The notes below the pieces were generated by a model. It saw nothing but the letters and a program-made list of their open reading frames with translations. It was not told the origin of the DNA and searched no databases. Positions 44,573 to 52,624 of a stretch of 64,000 bases of DNA are shown in pieces. Position 1 is the stretch's first letter, and the number at the start of each line of letters is the position of its first letter. The translations under genes were made by a program, and so were the position numbers. Origin of the DNA: Aliagarivorans marinus DSM 23064 (GTDB lineage: Bacteria > Pseudomonadota > Gammaproteobacteria > Enterobacterales > Celerinatantimonadaceae); NCBI RefSeq assembly GCF_000429485.1, contig NZ_AUBY01000015.1, positions 1 through 64,000 on the forward strand, given 5' to 3'.

Positions 44573-46263
44573 GCTTCGCCTCCTTGTTGAAAGCCGCTGA
44601 AGTCGACGTCCAGTTCCAGTTGTTCAGCGATCCTTACTGGGAAAAATTTGAAGTTTCGAGCTACGTGCCCAGAAATATTGCTTTTGAATGTGCCTCGGGC
44701 TGGCTCATTGGTTTGTAGCCAGCCTTGTTTATTGAGGTATAAAGCTGTCTGAGAGACCTGGTGGTTGAAATCTATCTTGAAGGCTCGTACAAACGCATCT
44801 CGGTGGATATGCCAGCAAAGTTCATTTTTTTCATAGCGCCACCATCCATTTTTGGCTATCTCACCCGGATAACTCATTGAGTACTGCCACTTAGGAATGA
44901 TTCGCCGAAGTTGGTTTTTTATATTTCGCTCTTCAAAATTGCAGTCCTCATCTTGATTGGCGGACCAAACTTCAAACACTTTGCCTATCTCTAGTACAGC
45001 ACTACCTTTACTCCAAGGAAGGGCTCCGAGCTCAATAGCGATTTCTCCTACAGCAGCAACCAGAGCAAAGCGATCCGTTGCGAAGCCAATTTGATTGCTT
45101 TTGGACAGTCCGTAACAGTCAAGCCACATCGAGGATATCGATTTAATTTTGACTTGCAGCTTCTCCTGAAGATCGTCAATTGACGCCACTTGATTTAAGA
45201 AAGGCTGAAGCGCTGTGCCAAATTGTTGTGATGTTACTTGTGTTATGTGTTCTGCGAATTCTTTCGCAGAAGGAAACCCATGAGTGTCGTCGAAGGCTCC
45301 GTACTTCTGAAATAAAGGAATTTCAAAAAAACGCATTAACTGACCTGCTTGAACTTTCCTATTTGCCTGGGCTAACACTTGGGCAAGACTAACCTCACCT
45401 GTAGAGAGCCCGATGATGCTCCAGTGAAATTGTTGTTGGAGATTTGCATTCTTTGTCGCTCGAAGTTTTGATGTGCCATTGCCCAACTGATAAACGCCAG
45501 TCAGTACCGATTCCGGATCTGCTTGTTGGAATTCATCCAACAGAACAATCATGTTGTTACGAGATTTCGCCCTGGCTTCGAGACCGTTGGCAGTGCTGCT
45601 CCAAGAGTCACAGTAATTGAAGTCTGAGCACACGGACGCAGCCAGTCTCAGCAAGGTGGTTTTACCAAACTTGGAACCGCCTAAAACATGTATAAGAAAT
45701 GAGTCCCAGTCGAGCTTTGATAGGAGTGGAGCCGAGAAAGCTGCACACAGCGTAAAGGTCATCAACGCATTATTTTTGCATAAGCTGGCAACGGACTCTT
45801 GCCAATCTAGAAACGTACCTTTCGTACTTAACTGCTCTGCTGACTCATTCTGAAAAATAACTTCTTGCCCGCTAAATCCAGCGGTCCAACTGGGGGTTAC
45901 GAATTTATTGAAATACCAGCCTGTTTGATCGACTGTTACCACAGTTTCATCAGGTGTTGATGAAAGGACGTAATCAATAATGTGTTTCCAGTAATGCTGC
46001 TTGTGGTGTATGTATAAACCTGTGTCTGCAAGTGCCTGGATCATGTAACGCCCACCATCTGCAAGAATGTCTTTCATCTTGAATACTCGTTCATGATGTT
46101 CACCGACTCGTGAGCACCACTGGATCAAAATGCCAAACCCTCGTTTAAAGTCAGGATCATAGGTGAAGGCTTTGACATTCATTGGGCCAGCGATTTGCAC
46201 TGGTGCTTTATCTTCCTGTTCCAAGATCAAGCCAACTTTCTTGGCTATTACTGTTTGGTTCAT
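44569..46263 (-). CDS. DUF927-family ATPase of the island
   Basis: A 564-aa protein with the DUF927 pattern: GRYMIQALADTGLYIHHKQH, VDQTGWYFNKFVTPSWTAG and EVIFQ, then Walker A GGSKFGKT (residues 195-202) and Walker B IVLLDEFQ (about 239-246). DUF927 proteins are helicase- or primase-associated ATPases common in P4-like islands and ICEs and probably act in replication of the excised circle. The C-terminal 200 residues have a winged-helix look. First gene of the left operon; its promoter must lie in 46264-46515. Confidence 0.85.
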   Translation of the reverse strand: MNQTVIAKKVGLILEQEDKAPVQIAGPMNVKAFTYDPDFKRGFGILIQWCSRVGEHHERVFKMKDILADGGRYMIQALADTGLYIHHKQHYWKHIIDYVLSSTPDETVVTVDQTGWYFNKFVTPSWTAGFSGQEVIFQNESAEQLSTKGTFLDWQESVASLCKNNALMTFTLCAAFSAPLLSKLDWDSFLIHVLGGSKFGKTTLLRLAASVCSDFNYCDSWSSTANGLEARAKSRNNMIVLLDEFQQADPESVLTGVYQLGNGTSKLRATKNANLQQQFHWSIIGLSTGEVSLAQVLAQANRKVQAGQLMRFFEIPLFQKYGAFDDTHGFPSAKEFAEHITQVTSQQFGTALQPFLNQVASIDDLQEKLQVKIKSISSMWLDCYGLSKSNQIGFATDRFALVAAVGEIAIELGALPWSKGSAVLEIGKVFEVWSANQDEDCNFEERNIKNQLRRIIPKWQYSMSYPGEIAKNGWWRYEKNELCWHIHRDAFVRAFKIDFNHQVSQTALYLNKQGWLQTNEPARGTFKSNISGHVARNFKFFPVRIAEQLELDVDFSGFQQGGEA

Positions 46264-46515
46264 AAATCACTCCTAATTTAATAGGCCGCGGCGCTATAGT
46301 TTTCAGCTGATTTCAGTTCATTTCGTTAACGTTTGCTATGGTATCTGTGTTGGCTGAATAATTAGCACTCTGGAACTGTCCAAACCGGGCTATTTGGCGG
46401 TGATTTTAAGTGTGAGGTGAGATGGTTTTGGTTAAATGGCTATTACAGCATCATCAAGTGATACGCTTGCACATGTGAAAGCGTCAGGCTGAAACCGAGA
46501 GTGGTATTCGCGCTA

Positions 46516-46851
46516 TTATAGGAACAAATATTTTAATTGGTGCTTAGTGCTAAATTCCTCAAGATTGCCAAATTTTTTCTGTGCAGCAACGAACAGTTTT
46601 TCATCAAATTTGGTAGGAAACATTACTATTTTGCATGGCGATTGCAACGTGACGTAAACCCTACAAGGTTGAAGAATACCGCATGGATTGTTGGAACCGT
46701 ACATCCTTGAATCAGATGAGAATTTGTTTTCATCTGCCTTGATAACTAGGGTCAGATTATCAAAATGCCAGCTGATGCTGGCATCTCCATCTTGGCTGCG
46801 TTCAATCGCCTCTTTTATTATTTCTAGCTTTGCTTGGTTTAAGTTCTTCAT
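46516..46851 (-). CDS. Hypothetical protein
   Basis: A 111-aa cytosolic protein of no recognised family. Residues 1-40 look like a helix-sheet start (IKEAIERSQDGDASISWHFDNLTLVIKAD); a Cys-containing middle (NNPCGILQPCRVYVTLQSPC) follows and a C-terminal helix. AAGGAT precedes the ATG. It is divergent from the lipoprotein gene, so the two share a 143-bp promoter region. Confidence 0.55.
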   Translation of the reverse strand: MKNLNQAKLEIIKEAIERSQDGDASISWHFDNLTLVIKADENKFSSDSRMYGSNNPCGILQPCRVYVTLQSPCKIVMFPTKFDEKLFVAAQKKFGNLEEFSTKHQLKYLFL

Positions 46852-46994
46852 ACTTATCCTTAACTGTGTTGACAGTGTTTTCAGTGCGCTGAATTGTTCC
46901 GTTAGAACAGATTTAAGTGATTGAATTTAAAGGGTTGCGTATCGGTTTTTTCGTGAGATTATAAATTTATTCACTAAATCAAAGGAGTGTCAAA

Positions 46995-47837
46995 ATGAAT
47001 AAATTAATCTATCTCTCGATAGCCACCTGTTTGATTATCACAGGCTGTGCTTCAACTTCAGAGCCTGTTGTTTATGACAGCAGCCATAGCCGTGCCTACA
47101 ACATTGCGCAGGCCGGTGGCTTATATGACGTAAAAGACAAGAATGTTCCGCGAGCCGCCTATGAATCGTTAAGCTTTGCAGGTGATGCGGCTGCAAACAC
47201 TTTGCTTTTCACTTCATCTGCTGGCTTGGGCATGAGCCTTTCAGAAGGCTTCGGAATCGGCTTGCTCACTGCTGCTCTGGAAAACCCAGATCCAGCCCAA
47301 CGAAATAGCATCGTAGCTTGGATGCCACAATCTGAGGCAGAATCGCCAGCACAGGCTCAGAAGCTCCTACTCAATCAGGTAACGAAGGCGATGTCGGAAA
47401 CCTTGGATGAACTTGGTGTTGGCTATGAAAAAACATCAGCCACCGATGATGAAACTACCGAGTTCTACTTTTATAGCAATGCTCTAGGGTGCCCGCAGTA
47501 TGAACAAGGCATGACCAACCGCGATCTTTGCTACGTGCGGGCGCAGATCATTGAGCCTTATGTTCACGCTAGCCCTGATTTTGTCGAGAGCAGTACTCAA
47601 GCCTACACCTTCAGCTCCAACCACAAGTATCGTTACCATCGTTTCAAAGTAACGCCTGGAAAAACAGCGACTCTTCCCCTGGAGCAGATCTATGCTTCAG
47701 TCAGCAAAAAGTTACCGGAGTGGGTCTACTTATACATTGCGTCTGGCAATTTACAGTTCGATGAGCAAAGCGTAACTGCGCCTTATCTGCTTGAGCAAGG
47801 TCAGCCTCATCTGTTCATCACTCAAGATGACTCCTGA
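46995..47837 (+). CDS. Putative lipoprotein, unknown family
   Basis: A 280-aa exported lipoprotein: signal peptide with lipobox ITGC (Cys18). The mature protein starts STSEPVVYDSSHSRAYNIAQAGG and has a Gly/Ala-rich segment near residue 70-95 (FTSSAGLGMSLSEGFGIGLLTAAL) that could insert in a membrane. The C-terminal half is mixed alpha/beta with two Cys (CPQYEQG, LCYVRAQI). No function recognised. The following gene starts 16 bases later, so they form an operon. AAGGAG lies before the ATG. Confidence 0.7.
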   Translation: MNKLIYLSIATCLIITGCASTSEPVVYDSSHSRAYNIAQAGGLYDVKDKNVPRAAYESLSFAGDAAANTLLFTSSAGLGMSLSEGFGIGLLTAALENPDPAQRNSIVAWMPQSEAESPAQAQKLLLNQVTKAMSETLDELGVGYEKTSATDDETTEFYFYSNALGCPQYEQGMTNRDLCYVRAQIIEPYVHASPDFVESSTQAYTFSSNHKYRYHRFKVTPGKTATLPLEQIYASVSKKLPEWVYLYIASGNLQFDEQSVTAPYLLEQGQPHLFITQDDS

Positions 47838-47853
47838 GTAAGAGGCCAAGCTG

Positions 47854-48570
47854 ATGATGACATTAACGACATTTTCCGAAAAGCAAACTGACTCAAAAGT
47901 TTATGTGTACTGGCGTGTTGGCACTAAGCGAGGTGGCGTTCTTGATGTAACTTTAAGCTTTGAGCATAGCGACAGTGCGTTGATTGCAGAGTTATACGCC
48001 ATCCAACATTTGCTCTTTGTTGAGCTGGTACTTGGCCGTGAGCCGGGTTCTGGTAACGGGTATCGTTTGACTGTATCGAAAGGTGCAATTAAAAAACTTG
48101 CCCTTGGGCGTTCCGATAAAAAATATGCCTTTAAATACTCGTCCTTCCTGCGAAATCGAATGGCTGGTGTGACCATCGAGGTTTCACAGTCGAAGGATTT
48201 TCTGCCAGTGCTTAATGATTCACTGACTGAAGTTCTGACAGTTGACTCGACTGACATAGCTAGTGAGGTTCATTCCATCAACACCCCTACGATGGGTCAG
48301 TTGAAAATCACCAAGCATGCTGTAGAGCAATATGTATCCCGTCTCAGCTCAGGTAAGCCTAAGAATCCCTGGTTGTCACTGGTTAAGCGCTTGCAGCACC
48401 CTCGGTTATGCCGCTCACTTTTGACAGACAAGGTTCGCCAGCATAAAGTTCGAAAGTACGGCACAGCTGATAACATTGAGGAGTGGCGGCATCCTGATGA
48501 TGAATTTCGCTTCCTTGTGTTAAAGGACGGGGATACTCGCACATTAGTGACCAGCTATCCTCGCTGTTGA
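47854..48570 (+). CDS. Unknown protein with possible RNase-type C-terminal domain
   Basis: A 238-aa soluble protein. The N-terminal 120 residues are alpha/beta (GGVLDVTLSFEHSDSALIAELYAIQHLLFVELVL), with some likeness to an RNase H fold but without a clear DEDD set. The C-terminal 85 residues read ITKHAVEQYVSRLSSG ... EFRFLVLKDGDTRTLVTSYPR; a conserved His/Arg plus a terminal T-x-Y motif recalls BECR-fold toxins (RelE/barnase-EndoU-like), though the match is only a pattern impression. Operon with the upstream lipoprotein. A perfect 32-bp palindrome follows. Confidence 0.5.
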   Translation: MMTLTTFSEKQTDSKVYVYWRVGTKRGGVLDVTLSFEHSDSALIAELYAIQHLLFVELVLGREPGSGNGYRLTVSKGAIKKLALGRSDKKYAFKYSSFLRNRMAGVTIEVSQSKDFLPVLNDSLTEVLTVDSTDIASEVHSINTPTMGQLKITKHAVEQYVSRLSSGKPKNPWLSLVKRLQHPRLCRSLLTDKVRQHKVRKYGTADNIEEWRHPDDEFRFLVLKDGDTRTLVTSYPRC

Positions 48571-48575
48571 CATAA

Positions 48576-48607
48576 GCCTCCAACTTTCACAAGTGAAAGT
48601 TGGAGGC
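48576..48607. terminator. Perfect 32-bp palindrome after the 238-aa gene
   Basis: GCCTCCAACTTTCAC and GTGAAAGTTGGAGGC are perfect inverse copies with only AA between them. It begins six bases after the stop. Without a T-run it could stop transcription or be a DNA structure such as a cruciform. Confidence 0.55.
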
Positions 48608-48632
48608 AAGGTAAATGCTGTTTGTTTTTCGC

Positions 48633-48644
48633 GGCCAGCTACCG
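48633..48644 (+). repeat. Left copy of GGCCAGCTACCG direct repeat
   Basis: GGCCAGCTACCG recurs exactly at 50754-50765. A TGCTGTTT block precedes both copies (48616 and 50744), so similarity extends beyond the 12-mer with a gap. Here it is also part of a small inverted repeat CGCGG-CCAGCTA-CCGCG. The two copies bracket the second recombinase, its small partner and the hairpin cluster. Confidence 0.5.
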
Positions 48645-48746
48645 CGTATTCAGTGGCCTTAGATCACTAAAGAAATTACATTTTATCTGCGTTCATTGGC
48701 GATAGCGCACTCTGTAGTTGCCCATTCTGGGCGCAACCCTGTCGAT

Positions 48747-49022
48747 TTAAGGCTTTGGTGGCTCACCGGTTCTGCCAAGCAGCTTCCAGAGTAGGCTGAA
48801 TGCGTAGAAATGATCTCTTAAAGTAGCTTCACTCAAATCATCTCGCCGGTTGTAATAGCGGTGAATATGCGCACGACCCACTTGCGGGGGCTGTTTCACT
48901 CCATGCTCGTTAGCCGCAATATCTTCTAGTGCTGTTATCAGCCGCTTAACCATATTGCGGCGAGCAACCTTACCGCCATGGCGAACGTATTCATGGCACC
49001 TTTGTTTGACCCATCGTTCCAT
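48747..49022 (-). CDS. Small core-binding-domain-like protein, partner of recombinase
   Basis: A 91-aa basic protein. Its pattern (WVKQRCHEYVRHGGKVARRNMVKRL, then AHIHRYYNRRDDLSEATLRDHFYAFSLLWKLLG) resembles the SAM-like core-binding domain found at the N-terminus of tyrosine recombinases, but there is no catalytic domain. It starts four bases after the recombinase stop and is surely co-translated. It may help the recombinase bind its site, acting like a split accessory subunit. The assignment rests on pattern resemblance. Confidence 0.55.
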   Translation of the reverse strand: MERWVKQRCHEYVRHGGKVARRNMVKRLITALEDIAANEHGVKQPPQVGRAHIHRYYNRRDDLSEATLRDHFYAFSLLWKLLGRTGEPPKP

Positions 49023-49026
49023 AATC

Positions 49027-49992
49027 TCAGCCCAAATAATTGTTTGTTATGTCAATACGACCATGACCCAGTTCGCTTGCCACTTGGGTACGGATCTCTT
49101 TATCCAATACCCTCGCATGTGAAACGCTAATTTTAAGCTTATCAGCAAGGTATTGGTGATGAGGCCTACCGTGACTAACTTCCGCTCGAACTGGGCATTC
49201 AGCTCGCATCAACATCAGGTAGCGCTCTTGAGCATAATGGTGGCGCTCTCCGTGAAAATTTACCGGTAAACGGGCGGCTTCTTTATAAGCGTCTTGGCGA
49301 AACTCTTTATAGGTCTGATGAGCAGGGATCAGACTTCTACCATCTTGAATTGCTGCTGCATGCTGTAAAACGTCTAATTGTTGCTGCGAGACAATAGGTA
49401 CACAACGGTGGCGTCCTCCCTTGGTGCCATCTTTAATATCAATCACAGACTTTGTTGTGGCCTGTTTAAGCGCAGTTTCTGCATTTAACTTGGCTGACTC
49501 TTCAAATCGCAACCCAAACTCCCGCTGTAGCTCAAGTAACACGCCAACTCGGTCAGACGCAGCTGAAATTGCTAAATTATGAAGCTCAGGCGTGACACTT
49601 CGGCTTTGTTCACAAACACCGGTTCTGGTTGGTAAGCCGCCTTCTCGCACCGGATCTACCCGCACTTGATTATCTCCTCTGGCGATCTCCATTACCCGAT
49701 TTACGGCACTCATATAATTTTGCGCCGTTGCCGGTGAAATTTGGTCACGCTCAAAGCGATCTCGCAAATGCGCGGCATACTGCTGTAGATGGTGAGTCTC
49801 CAGCTTTCGCATGTCTTTTATCTCAAGCTCCGATTTGGCCCAAGTAGCAAACACCCGCCATCGATCATGGAGTGTTTCTCGTGTTTGAAAACTTTGCACG
49901 TCTTCCTTTAGCGCATTTAACCCTGCTCGGATCATATCCCTGTTCTGTAAGCCAAAATTGTAAGCGTCTGGATTTGCTCGTTCGCACCTCAT
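49027..49992 (-). CDS. Second tyrosine recombinase (integrase_1 type)
   Basis: A 321-aa site-specific recombinase distinct from the P4-type integrase. N-terminal SAM-like domain about 20-110 (HHLQQYAAHLRDRFERDQISPATAQNYMSAVNRVMEIARG), catalytic domain after it with Arg162 (GLRFEES), Lys191 region (GTKGGR), His247-x-x-Arg250 (FHGERHHYA), His310 (ELGHGRIDIT) and nucleophile Tyr319. All catalytic residues are present, so it should be active. The catalytic part contains an insertion (about 260-300) unlike phage lambda Int. It runs with a 91-aa partner and may act on a local site or a different element. Confidence 0.85.
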   Translation of the reverse strand: MRCERANPDAYNFGLQNRDMIRAGLNALKEDVQSFQTRETLHDRWRVFATWAKSELEIKDMRKLETHHLQQYAAHLRDRFERDQISPATAQNYMSAVNRVMEIARGDNQVRVDPVREGGLPTRTGVCEQSRSVTPELHNLAISAASDRVGVLLELQREFGLRFEESAKLNAETALKQATTKSVIDIKDGTKGGRHRCVPIVSQQQLDVLQHAAAIQDGRSLIPAHQTYKEFRQDAYKEAARLPVNFHGERHHYAQERYLMLMRAECPVRAEVSHGRPHHQYLADKLKISVSHARVLDKEIRTQVASELGHGRIDITNNYLG

Positions 49993-50266
49993 TGCTGTCG
50001 TCCTTCAGGTTATTCAATTAGTGGCCATGCTTTTCATCATTGATTGGTAAGTGATAAGGCAGTTTTTCTAACAGCTCTGCTTGCTGCTTGGCCTCCGAGA
50101 TCTTGCTCGGCACATAGGGTAGATAAGCCCGATACCCACGGTGTTAATTACTGTTAAACAGTTACGAATGAACATCGCTATGGAGAAAGCAACTCATTCA
50201 ACTACCTGGTCCATTGCATTGTTTTGTTGCATCGATGCGTTGTACTGGTAGCAGATCCGGCTAATG

Positions 50267-50626
50267 TCATCGTCTTTGTCTCCTTGTATTGATGGAAGGA
50301 ACCTGCGATAAGCAGGACTTTTCGTGCATTTTTGTGCGCGGTGCGAAAGCCCTGACGCATTGAGCGTCAAGGCTTCCGTCGGGGGTAGCTACCCCCGTCT
50401 CTGTTCCCTGACGGGAGACAGAGACGGGGGCTGGAGTACTGCTGTGTAAACAGCTATTTGGTTTGTGTTGCAGAGCAGGAGGTGCTCTGGTGAAGTAGGC
50501 AGGCTCGATATTGAGTCTGGATTCTGCAATCGAACAGGTCTGATCGCAGGTAACTTTGGCTGTGCAGTAAAGCGTACGCACAGCAATGCAGCAGCACAGT
50601 GCCGCAAATATGATCAAAAAAATCAT
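50267..50626 (-). CDS. Small membrane-anchored protein over a hairpin-rich region
   Basis: A 119-aa ORF with an N-terminal hydrophobic helix (MIFLIIFAALCCCIAV) and GAGGGA before the ATG at 50626. The rest is rich in Cys, Ser, Thr and Pro without family resemblance. The C-terminal half is encoded by the strong hairpin cluster at 50353-50430, so only the N-terminal half looks like a protein selected as such. It may be a short membrane peptide gene whose frame runs by chance across a structured DNA or RNA element. Confidence 0.4.
   Translation of the reverse strand: MIFLIIFAALCCCIAVRTLYCTAKVTCDQTCSIAESRLNIEPAYFTRAPPALQHKPNSCLHSSTPAPVSVSRQGTETGVATPDGSLDAQCVRAFAPRTKMHEKSCLSQVPSINTRRQRR
50353..50430. 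other. Cluster of strong, partly exclusive hairpins
   Basis: Three inverted repeats lie in 78 bp: TGACGC/GCGTCA (50353-50369), the perfect 16-bp palindrome GGGGGTAGCTACCCCC (50381-50396), and CCCCCGTCTCTGT/ACAGAGACGGGGG (50392-50404 with 50418-50430) with an inner TCCC/GGGA pair. The second and third share the CCCCC at 50392-50396, so only one can form at a time on one strand. No T-run follows. Candidate recombination site, replication origin, or a switching RNA. Confidence 0.6.
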
Positions 50627-50957
50627 GGTGTTTCCCTCGGTGTGAGAATAATCAGGCGAGGGAGTGCCCAGTAGGGGCGGTTCCCCCACGCTGGGTTAGA
50701 GATTTAAAGGCCAAAGCCTTTGAGTTGATAGGTATTTTGTAATTGCTGTTTTTGGCCAGCTACCGTTGATGCACCCTAATCTTTGCGCAAGAAAAGAGCA
50801 GCGTCAATAGAAATCGAAACGCGACTTTTGGGTTGTTTTTGGATGATCTGGTTAACTTTATCTCAAAGGGCTCTGTCGGTCGTGTTTTGAAGAAAAGCTG
50901 CTGATAAAGGGGGGGAATTTATCCTCCCGATGATCAAAACAGCATCAAAACTCGACC
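50627..50957. other. Intergenic region with right GGCCAGCTACCG copy
   Basis: About 330 bp without a convincing gene. It holds a small hairpin AAAGGC-caaa-GCCTTT (near 50706-50721), the second GGCCAGCTACCG copy at 50754-50765, and a G-run (GGGGGG) near 50909. Confidence 0.45.
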
Positions 50958-52307
50958 TTAGGGTGAAATGCTGACGTGAACATTTCTGGAGCTAGAATAT
51001 GCATCGTCACCATAATCTCTTGGTGAACCACCGATTTCTAACTGATAGTCAGACAGCCCAAATTTACCTACCGTTGGTTTGCAAGTTGCGACGACTTGAA
51101 CCGATAGGTCACGTCCCATCATGTCGGCCTCATTTCGGTGATGACCGCTGGCATATCCACTCATCTTGACCTCAAAAGCAGTATCAAAGTTAAAGTTATC
51201 CACCTCGAGATAAATTTCTTCAAAAATAGTGTCGGTTTCAGCCATTGGCCCAGACAGCTCATCGCTACCTAAAATATCGTAACTATTTTCATTGACGCTC
51301 TCGCTGATCCTCTCAGCAAGTGATTCATCAGATAACAGTTCAAAGGGGTAGTTTTCTAAAATACCTTGCAGGTGCTCGAAGAGTATTTCGCCGGACAAGT
51401 CTTCATTATCCGACTCTTCACTTTTGACAATTTGATCAAGCCTTTTGGCAAGAAATGATGAGTCATGATAGAGGTATTTGATTTCATTCAGTCCCTCGTT
51501 GCTGAAGCTTTCATCATCCATCATTTCTTTGGCGTCACTATATCCGAACAGTGTAGCGACGGTGTTGGAAAGCCCATCAAGACTGAGAACAATGTCATTT
51601 TCACGCAGGCTTTGGGAGAGCATATCCATCAACTGATAAGCCGCAGGGAACCGAGAAGAAGCCATTGTCGCCTTATGGACTGCGGTTTGTGCGTTAAATC
51701 GTAGTTTTTCGCTGTCGTCTTGCCGCTTCTTGCTCTCAAGATCTAAGCGTTCTTTTTCAGCTTGAACACTTTTGGCGTCAGCATCGGCTTTTGCAGCCTT
51801 GGCTTTCTGATCGATGTATTCTTTTATTTTATTTCTGCGTTCAAGTCTCTCTTTTTCGCGTTGCTGATCGAGCTTAATTTCTTCTGCAAGGAACTCTTTT
51901 TCAGGGTTGGCACGGAGAACCGCTTTGTTCAGCTCTTTTTGCTCATTAGCCCGTTTGATATCTAGGTCAATGGCATGAGTGTGCTGTGATAAAACAGCTG
52001 TGTCTTGCTTCTTCTTCACCCACAGTGATAGCCACGGAAGCGCAAACAGGTAGGTCAAGGCAAGGATTCCGGGGATAATTACCAAGTCCAAGTCTGTCCA
52101 AAGTAAGCTTGGCTTGGTGATGACTGACATACTGTTTGTCAGCTCCGCAATACGCTGATCAACTTTATCAGTGCCCCAAAACAAAAGAGCTAACTTGTCC
52201 CAGTTACAAAAACACCATGAAACAACGAAGGCTCCAATGACAGGATCCTTAACTCGGGTCTTTGCGTTCCCCTTAATTGAGGACCAGATATCATCCAAAA
52301 CTTGCAT
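50958..52307 (-). CDS. Membrane protein with coiled coil, possible defence effector
   Basis: A 449-aa protein of unknown function. Two membrane helices (about residues 25-45 and 73-97) flank a short loop; the N-terminus SSIKGNAKTRVKDPVIGAFVVSWCFCNWDKLALLFW has the R-x-x-x-P-x-x-G-x-F-x-x-x-W-x-x-x-N-W pattern I associate with uncharacterised membrane proteins of defence islands. A charged coiled coil spans about 120-215 (EKEFLAEEIKLDQQREKERLERR in part). The C-terminus is acidic and ends in a beta-rich domain of about 100 residues. It faces the small membrane protein genes and the RM operon. Function is inferred only from context. Confidence 0.6.
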   Translation of the reverse strand: MQVLDDIWSSIKGNAKTRVKDPVIGAFVVSWCFCNWDKLALLFWGTDKVDQRIAELTNSMSVITKPSLLWTDLDLVIIPGILALTYLFALPWLSLWVKKKQDTAVLSQHTHAIDLDIKRANEQKELNKAVLRANPEKEFLAEEIKLDQQREKERLERRNKIKEYIDQKAKAAKADADAKSVQAEKERLDLESKKRQDDSEKLRFNAQTAVHKATMASSRFPAAYQLMDMLSQSLRENDIVLSLDGLSNTVATLFGYSDAKEMMDDESFSNEGLNEIKYLYHDSSFLAKRLDQIVKSEESDNEDLSGEILFEHLQGILENYPFELLSDESLAERISESVNENSYDILGSDELSGPMAETDTIFEEIYLEVDNFNFDTAFEVKMSGYASGHHRNEADMMGRDLSVQVVATCKPTVGKFGLSDYQLEIGGSPRDYGDDAYSSSRNVHVSISP

Positions 52308-52624
52308 TGCTCTTTTGGTTCCTCTTACCTATCTATATTTTGAAAGTTTCACGCTTCTCTTTTGTATATATGAGGATAATGAAGTCGAAATTCAACAAGT
52401 TGAATAGGGTTGTTTTTGAGAAAACCGTAATTAACGAAATCACAAACCCTAATATAACTGTACCGATTCTTTAGGTCGTTATTAATCGGTACATTTTTCA
52501 GATGGCTTGTACTGGGTTTAGGATTGTTTTGTTAGTACATAGTATAAATATTTCAATGGGTTATTGCGTATTCGATGTTCTATGCCAGACTGGTTAATAA
52601 GGTGTAACTAGATGAGGAGCTGGT
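52308..52624. other. AT-rich divergent intergenic region
   Basis: About 317 bp between divergent membrane-protein genes, with clear AT enrichment compared with the flanking core genome. Both promoters must lie here. No specific operator or RNA was recognised. Confidence 0.4.

Noticed and set aside
48747-49992. Frameshifted single integrase gene
   Set aside because: The 321-aa protein already has all catalytic residues including the final Tyr, and the 91-aa protein resembles an N-terminal core-binding domain, so it is not the missing C-terminus.
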